Positions 59,415-64,000 of a stretch of 64,000 nucleotides of DNA are shown in pieces; within the stretch, counting starts at the first letter, position 1; the number at the start of each line of letters is the position of its first letter. The stretch is from positions 62,001-126,000 of the forward strand of contig SJRY01000270.1 of the NCBI GenBank assembly GCA_011319805.1, given 5' to 3'. The translations under genes were made by a program, and so were the position numbers. The DNA comes from Macrocybe gigantea (taxonomy: Eukaryota > Basidiomycota > Agaricomycetes > Agaricales > Callistosporiaceae). The notes beneath the pieces are model-generated. The model made no database searches and was not told where the DNA came from. It was given only the letters and a program-made list of their open reading frames with translations.

Positions 59415-60991
59415 CTAAGCCAAGAGGGACACCCATAGGACGACTTTTGGTTTTAACAGGATATTCATCGGTTGTGCATCGTTGCCCGTCTTCCATAAGC
59501 CCAAGTCGGTGGTCCCAACAATCCTGTCGTCCGTCATTCCGTGCTGAGAGCGTCCATTGGTTGAGCGACCACCAAGATCTTCCGCGTATGCGTCGTTCAT
59601 GGTTATCGCATCGAATTTCTCCAATGGCTGAAAGTCCAGGACCGAAAGATCCTGCGATACTACGTCCTCTCCGATAGCGCGATTGAGGCGCATCGCCATA
59701 TCCGTGATCAGGTTCGTCTTCTCTGAGAATTTGTTCAAGAATTTCTCCCTTCTCTGTGTTTCGTTCGAGGTCCATCCGGCAACGATCAGGGTGTCGACGA
59801 CGGACTCCACAATATGGGAGCTTGCAAAATCTCTTGCGGATCGAGATTTGGCACCTGCTCGTGTCATAGAACGCCATCTGCGGGCCACAGCAGACTCCTC
59901 TGGAATTTCAAACGTCAGTATCTCGTATTTCTTGGTCAATAACAAAGCATACCTGTCTCCATAATCTTGGCGTATATACGCATCAAGGTTTGATCACCAT
60001 CCCCACTATCAAGCGTCCAGGAAGATATGATCCTGCTGCAGCACCCCGCCATGCATATTTGAAGCGCAATCTGGACCGCCGTGACGTCGAAATCGCCTTC
60101 TTGACCTGTAGTTTTAGTCTGAAGGACCTTCACCAGGTCTTCTCCGAGAAGGCTGGCGGTAAATTCTACGGCGTCCTTATACATGGCGGCTGTTTCATCC
60201 GTTTCTGGCTGCTTTAACGAGAATTCTAGCGAATCGGCTATGAGTGCGGCGGTCTGCATGATTTCCGTATTCAAGGCTGTCACCATCGAGATGACTTCGG
60301 CGCCTGACAAGGAATCCGCCTGTGACAAGAACTTTTCCGCGCCCTTCAGCTCCTTGGTCCGCTGTTCGAGCAAAGAGCGTGTTTCGGTGTACAATGTATT
60401 CAATTTGGAAAGCTCGTTTTGAAGGCGTTGCAGCTCACTCGTTTGGCGTTGGTTATCATGCTCTAGACGAGAGTTCCTGTCGACGAGGGCGCGGACTTGG
60501 TTGGCGAGGCGCATCGTCTCTTCGTCCAGGTGTGACGTGCGTCGGCGAAGGGTGTCATTCTGAGCCGTCAGGCTCCTATTCTGATTTTCGAGCTTCTGCA
60601 TGTCCCTTTCCAGGCCCCGAATCCTGGCTGCTTCCTCCGTCTCTCTCCCTTCCAACTGTCCAAGACTGTTTGAGCGAGTGCTGCCTTTCTTCTTGGAATA
60701 AAAGTTCAATAGACGCAGAGATGACGACGACCGTTCAAGAGTCGGGGTCGGCGTGTGCGCCTTTCGATCCGCATCAGACGGCGCTTGAGCAGGGGTTTCC
60801 GAAGGGGATTTGCTGCCTCTTTTTCCATCCAATTCGTACGCACTGTTTTTCCGGACTGGTCTTGGAACCAGTGATTCCGAACGTAACGCGGTCTGAGGAA
60901 CTTCAGTGTTAGAGGTTTCTGGGTGCTTTTCTGGGTGCTGCCAACCGCGATTAACAAAGGTGGAGAGGCGCTCTTTCACTGCATCCCACAT
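59415..60991 (-). CDS. Coiled-coil module (CCM) protein P5
   Basis: Exons 59953-60991 and 59415-59899; 507 aa, no frameshift. Starts MWDAVKERLSTFVNRGWQHP. A Pro/Ser-rich linker is followed by coiled coil (RIRGLERDMQKLENQNRSLT, LQNELSKLNTLYTETRSLLE) and the module: LSGAEVISMVTALNTEIMQT, AALIADSLEFSLKQPETD, VQIALQICMAGCCSRIISSW, intron, SAVARRWRSMTRAGAK, TLIVAGWTSNE, MAMRLNRAIGEDVVSQD, VGTTDLGLW, LLKPKVVLWVS. Most similar to P3 in module and linker (SGAE, TKELxxxExFLxQAD). On the opposite strand to P3 it sits at the mirror position about 54.5 kb. Confidence 0.88.
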
Positions 60992-61611
60992 TGCAGATGC
61001 GACTGTAGAGAGGTCTTCGCGGACGTGGTATATGGATTATTCGCTGCTGCGCTCAGAGTACCCGTTTAAGCCAACGTGTTGGACACATGCCTGATCTCGC
61101 GAAAGTCGTATAACCATTGAAAGCGACGTGAAGAGGGGATTCAACGGCTGACAGCTTGAATCGATGCTGACTTCACCTTGCGTTCAATGCGACTACATAC
61201 CCAGCTGGCTGACGCCAGATGCGCCACACAACTTCATGGCCTCCATTAAGCCATGCACAAAGCAGACGTTCACCCTCTACCTTAAGCGCCAGATGAACGT
61301 CGCACCGCACTGAGTCCGCACCACTGACGCACTTCTGGTCTGCCTTTGGTCGCCATCAGATTAAAACCTCGCCGGCTGCCTCATGGTGATGAAATGAAGA
61401 CGAAGAGCGTTCGAGCCAGGAATATTGATAGGGTTCAAGCATTAAATCTGTCAAGACTGATTCATAAACAATTTCCCAAGAAAGACTGCGTCCTTACCTG
61501 ACTACTGAGGCTGTTCGTTCACTCAAATCGGTGTGCGGGGCATCACAAGAGCGCATTAACATGTAATACTACATATCGCCTCGCCGAGCATAACAACGCA
61601 TTGGAAGATAG
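60992..61611. other. Spacer between P5 and P6
   Basis: 620 bp holding the P5 promoter and P6 terminator. No remnant of an Hsp70-like gene is visible here, although strict mirror symmetry with P2-D-P3 would predict one. Confidence 0.4.
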
Positions 61612-63603
61612 TTAGAAAATGTTCTCAAGAACGACCTTTGCTTTAAATACAACGTGAGAGCCATCGGGCTCATTGAACAATCCGAGATCGGTCGTGCAAA
61701 CGACATAATCGTCGTGGGAGCTTTGGTCGCCTTCATCGCTCGGGTAGGTGAGTTCCATGGTCGCTTCATTTAGCGGCTCGTCGGGATAGACGTAGATCAA
61801 CTTCCATTCGTCGCCGACGGTGGCATTGAGCCTGAGCGCAATTTGGACAATGGCTGTGATCCTTTCGCCGAACATTGAGGCGAGAGCCTTTTCCCTGTCA
61901 TTTGTTTCGTTCCACCCGGCGATGGTCAAGACGTCAACAAGCCTTCCATGACGAAGGCTTCCATTTCGTTCAGCAAATCGTTGTCGTTCGCGTCCACCAA
62001 CCGCGCCCGAGTGATTGAACGCCATCGCCGAATATCATGATCATTTTCTGCATTGACGAAGTGTACATCAGTATGAAACAGAACGTATGACAATTAAAAT
62101 ATCAATACCTGTTCCTTGGATTCTTGAATATAAGGCAGCAAGAAAGTCGCTGTATTCCCAATGTCCCGGATACCAAGCTTCGATGATTTTGCTGCAGCAG
62201 TAACAAAAAGAGGCTTGGAGCGCGATCTGAATAGGGAGTGGATCTGGCTCTGTGCCGGTCATCCTCAAAGCGAGAATAAGTGGACGGCCCATAATACGAG
62301 CAGCTCGTTCGACGGCCGCCTGGGTTCCTTGTGAGGACAGGCCCTCCAGATTGGAAAAGTCCAAGCAGTCTGCGATAATAGCAGAGGTTTGAAGAATTTC
62401 CGTCGTCAATGTCTCCACCATACCTACGACGCCTCCAGGGAAGTCGTGATCGACGAAGACAGGGACAGGCCAAGTCGGAGAACTCGCTCGCCGCAGATCG
62501 GAGGACTGCTGGCGAAGCTGGTCCTGCAACATCTTGTTGAGACGCTCCGTGGACTCGACCTGCCGGTTGCCACTCTGATCCGCTTGCAGTGCGGTCAGTT
62601 TGTCTCGCAGTGTGACCAGCTCCTTCTCCAACAAGGTTATCTGGACCTCTTGACTCGAGTTGCGGTTCTGCAGCTCTTCCTTTGACAACAAGACGCTCTC
62701 GAGCTCTTGTCGCAAGGACATGACGCGGTGTGCTGCGCTCAAGCTGGTCGAGCGTAAATCCAAGACTTCCGTCTCCAAGGCCACCTTCTGAAGCCTAGTT
62801 TGGGCGACCTCTGCTTCTAGCGACTGTAGCTGACGCGCCAAAATATTCGTCCGACTATCGACGTCCGCCTTCGCAGTTTCTAGGGCCGAGATTCGGCCCT
62901 CGGAAGCTCGTATCGATTGTAAGTGTTGTCGATTAGCGGCTTCGAGCTCTCTGTAACGTTGCAGTGCAACCGCGAGCTCCACATCCGCCTCAGTGAGTTG
63001 TCTACTCTTCTGTTGAATCTCTTCTTCGCGCGTTTTTGTGGTTAGCTGAGCGACAGCGAGCTCGTCCTGTAAGGCCTGGATTTGACCTTTGTGTTCTTGT
63101 AATTCTCGGAGGGCATGCTCCAGCTGAGCGGTCGCATCAGGCGCATCCTCATCTCTCGCTGTGGCAACCCTCTCTTCATCTAGTGTTGGCACCTCCGCCG
63201 GGCCCTGAATATCGAAAGATGTGGAAAAGTATGTCGAAGCGCCCGACGACGAGCTCGCTATAGATTCCAGATCGTCGTCCGCTGTGAACAACGGTAAGAC
63301 AAGGCTCAGACCATGACTAGAAGTCGCACCATTACCTTTGACCCACGTTTGCGACCCCGGTGTCGAGGCATGTTCGTGATGGCTCAAAGTCTCAAAGGCA
63401 TTCATGTCAGATTCTGATATTGAAGAGAAATTCAGCCATATTGCCTCGTCAGTGCCATGAAACGACGTATGCGTACCTTTGACCCATGAATGGGATTCCT
63501 GCATGGCATTGTCTTCGCGGTTGACAGCCCCGTCTTCATCATCCTCAACAGAGCGAGAACTCCGGAAACCCCGCAATAACCCAGTGACGAAAAAAGACGG
63601 CAT
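61612..63603 (-). CDS. Coiled-coil module (CCM) protein P6
   Basis: ATG chosen at 63603 (MPSFFVTGLLRGFRSSRSVE); further upstream the frame stays open but has no ATG. The N-terminus has two related Ser/Trp-containing segments (ESHSWVKGTHTSFHG and GSQTWVKGNGATSSHG), a short internal repeat. Coiled coil: ALRELQEHKGQIQALQDELA, QSLEAEVAQTRLQKVALETE. Module: FPGGVVGMVETLTTEILQTS, AIIADCLDF, LPIQIALQASFCYCCSKIIE, AWYPGHWEYSDF, intron (about 62040-62105), RRWRSITRARL, DVLTIAGWNE, IALRLNATVGDEWKLI, VCTTDLGLF, FKAKVVLENIF. One base is missing near 61937. Closest to P2. Confidence 0.85.
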
Positions 63604-64000
63604 CGCAAGTCCACTGATGAACCGAGAACAGAGCTGTAGGTCGTGATTTGTCTGAGAATGTGGTGTCCGTTGGAGTGCTGTAAATGCCACAGTACATGCG
63701 GATTCCAGATGCTAAGAATATTGCGATGCATGCCCTATTCATGCTCTTTGTAACGTGACTGACACATGGCGAACAGGCGTTCAAGGACAGTTCATAGAAA
63801 AATTCTTGTAGTCGGACTGGAAATTCCGTGGACATTTAACAGGATGCGATAATCCGAAGAACATTCTGAAGAAATTTGTTGCGAGTAGGTCCTCGAACGA
63901 GAACTGAGAGGAGGAACAATGCTTATGTAAACAGCCATCACATCCACCTTCAACTGTGCAGCGATACATCACTTGACGTAGAAACTCGGGAACGTCTATA
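63604..64000. other. Window end, no gene seen
   Basis: P6 promoter side. Open frames are short and unsupported. Confidence 0.35.

Noticed and set aside
1..64000. CRISPR arrays, insertion sequences or LTR elements
   Set aside because: No regular spaced repeats, terminal inverted repeats, integrase or reverse-transcriptase motifs seen by eye; the DNA is fungal nuclear sequence.

Overview
The window is nuclear DNA of a filamentous basidiomycete, most likely an Agaricomycete. Nearly every gene carries several 45-140 bp GT-AG introns. Micro-exons of 9-16 nt occur. A FunK1-type fungal kinase and the HSPA12-like and coiled-coil families seen here fit mushroom-forming fungi. Species cannot be named from the sequence alone.

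Left half (about 0.2-31 kb) is mostly conserved housekeeping DNA. It holds a poly-Q protein, a chromodomain protein, 6-phosphogluconolactonase, a nucleoporin-like protein with three spliced copies of one motif, two inverted intron-containing tRNA-Ala genes flanking the APC/C activator Cdh1, an alpha/beta hydrolase, a twin-cassette ABC ATPase, a proline-rich conserved protein, small secreted or GPI-type proteins, the mitochondrial Cx9C protein CMC4 (built from micro-exons), a single-pass membrane protein and acireductone dioxygenase. One Hsp70-like/coiled-coil gene pair (14.9-19.5 kb) interrupts it. The stretch 31.7-43.4 kb holds an intact Hsp70-like gene, a mitochondrial carrier, a repeat protein of unknown role, a secreted GH29 alpha-L-fucosidase and the REX4 exonuclease.

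Right end (44-64 kb) is an accessory cluster built from two expanded families: HSPA12-like Hsp70 ATPases and a coiled-coil family with a shared C-terminal module (called CCM here). Counting the left-hand pair, the window has four Hsp70-like loci (A 14.9 kb, B 31.7 kb, broken D 47.6 kb, C 56.8 kb) and six CCM genes (P1 18.0, P2 44.3, P3 48.1, P4 50.9, P5 59.4, P6 61.6 kb). A FunK1 kinase lies in the middle. P2(+)-P3(+) and P5(-)-P6(-) form a mirror-image arrangement around about 54.3 kb, as expected from inverted duplication. This cluster is the best candidate for an undescribed system; a role in recognition or stress signalling is inference only.

Quality caveat: about twenty genes or exons, including the conserved Cdh1 and ABC genes, can be read through only if single bases are missing from the sequence. 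Almost all apparent frameshifts go in the deletion direction. This looks like consensus error more than gene decay, so single frameshifts should not be taken as pseudogene evidence. Exon boundaries below were inferred by eye from splice motifs, reading frame and paralogue or family alignment.
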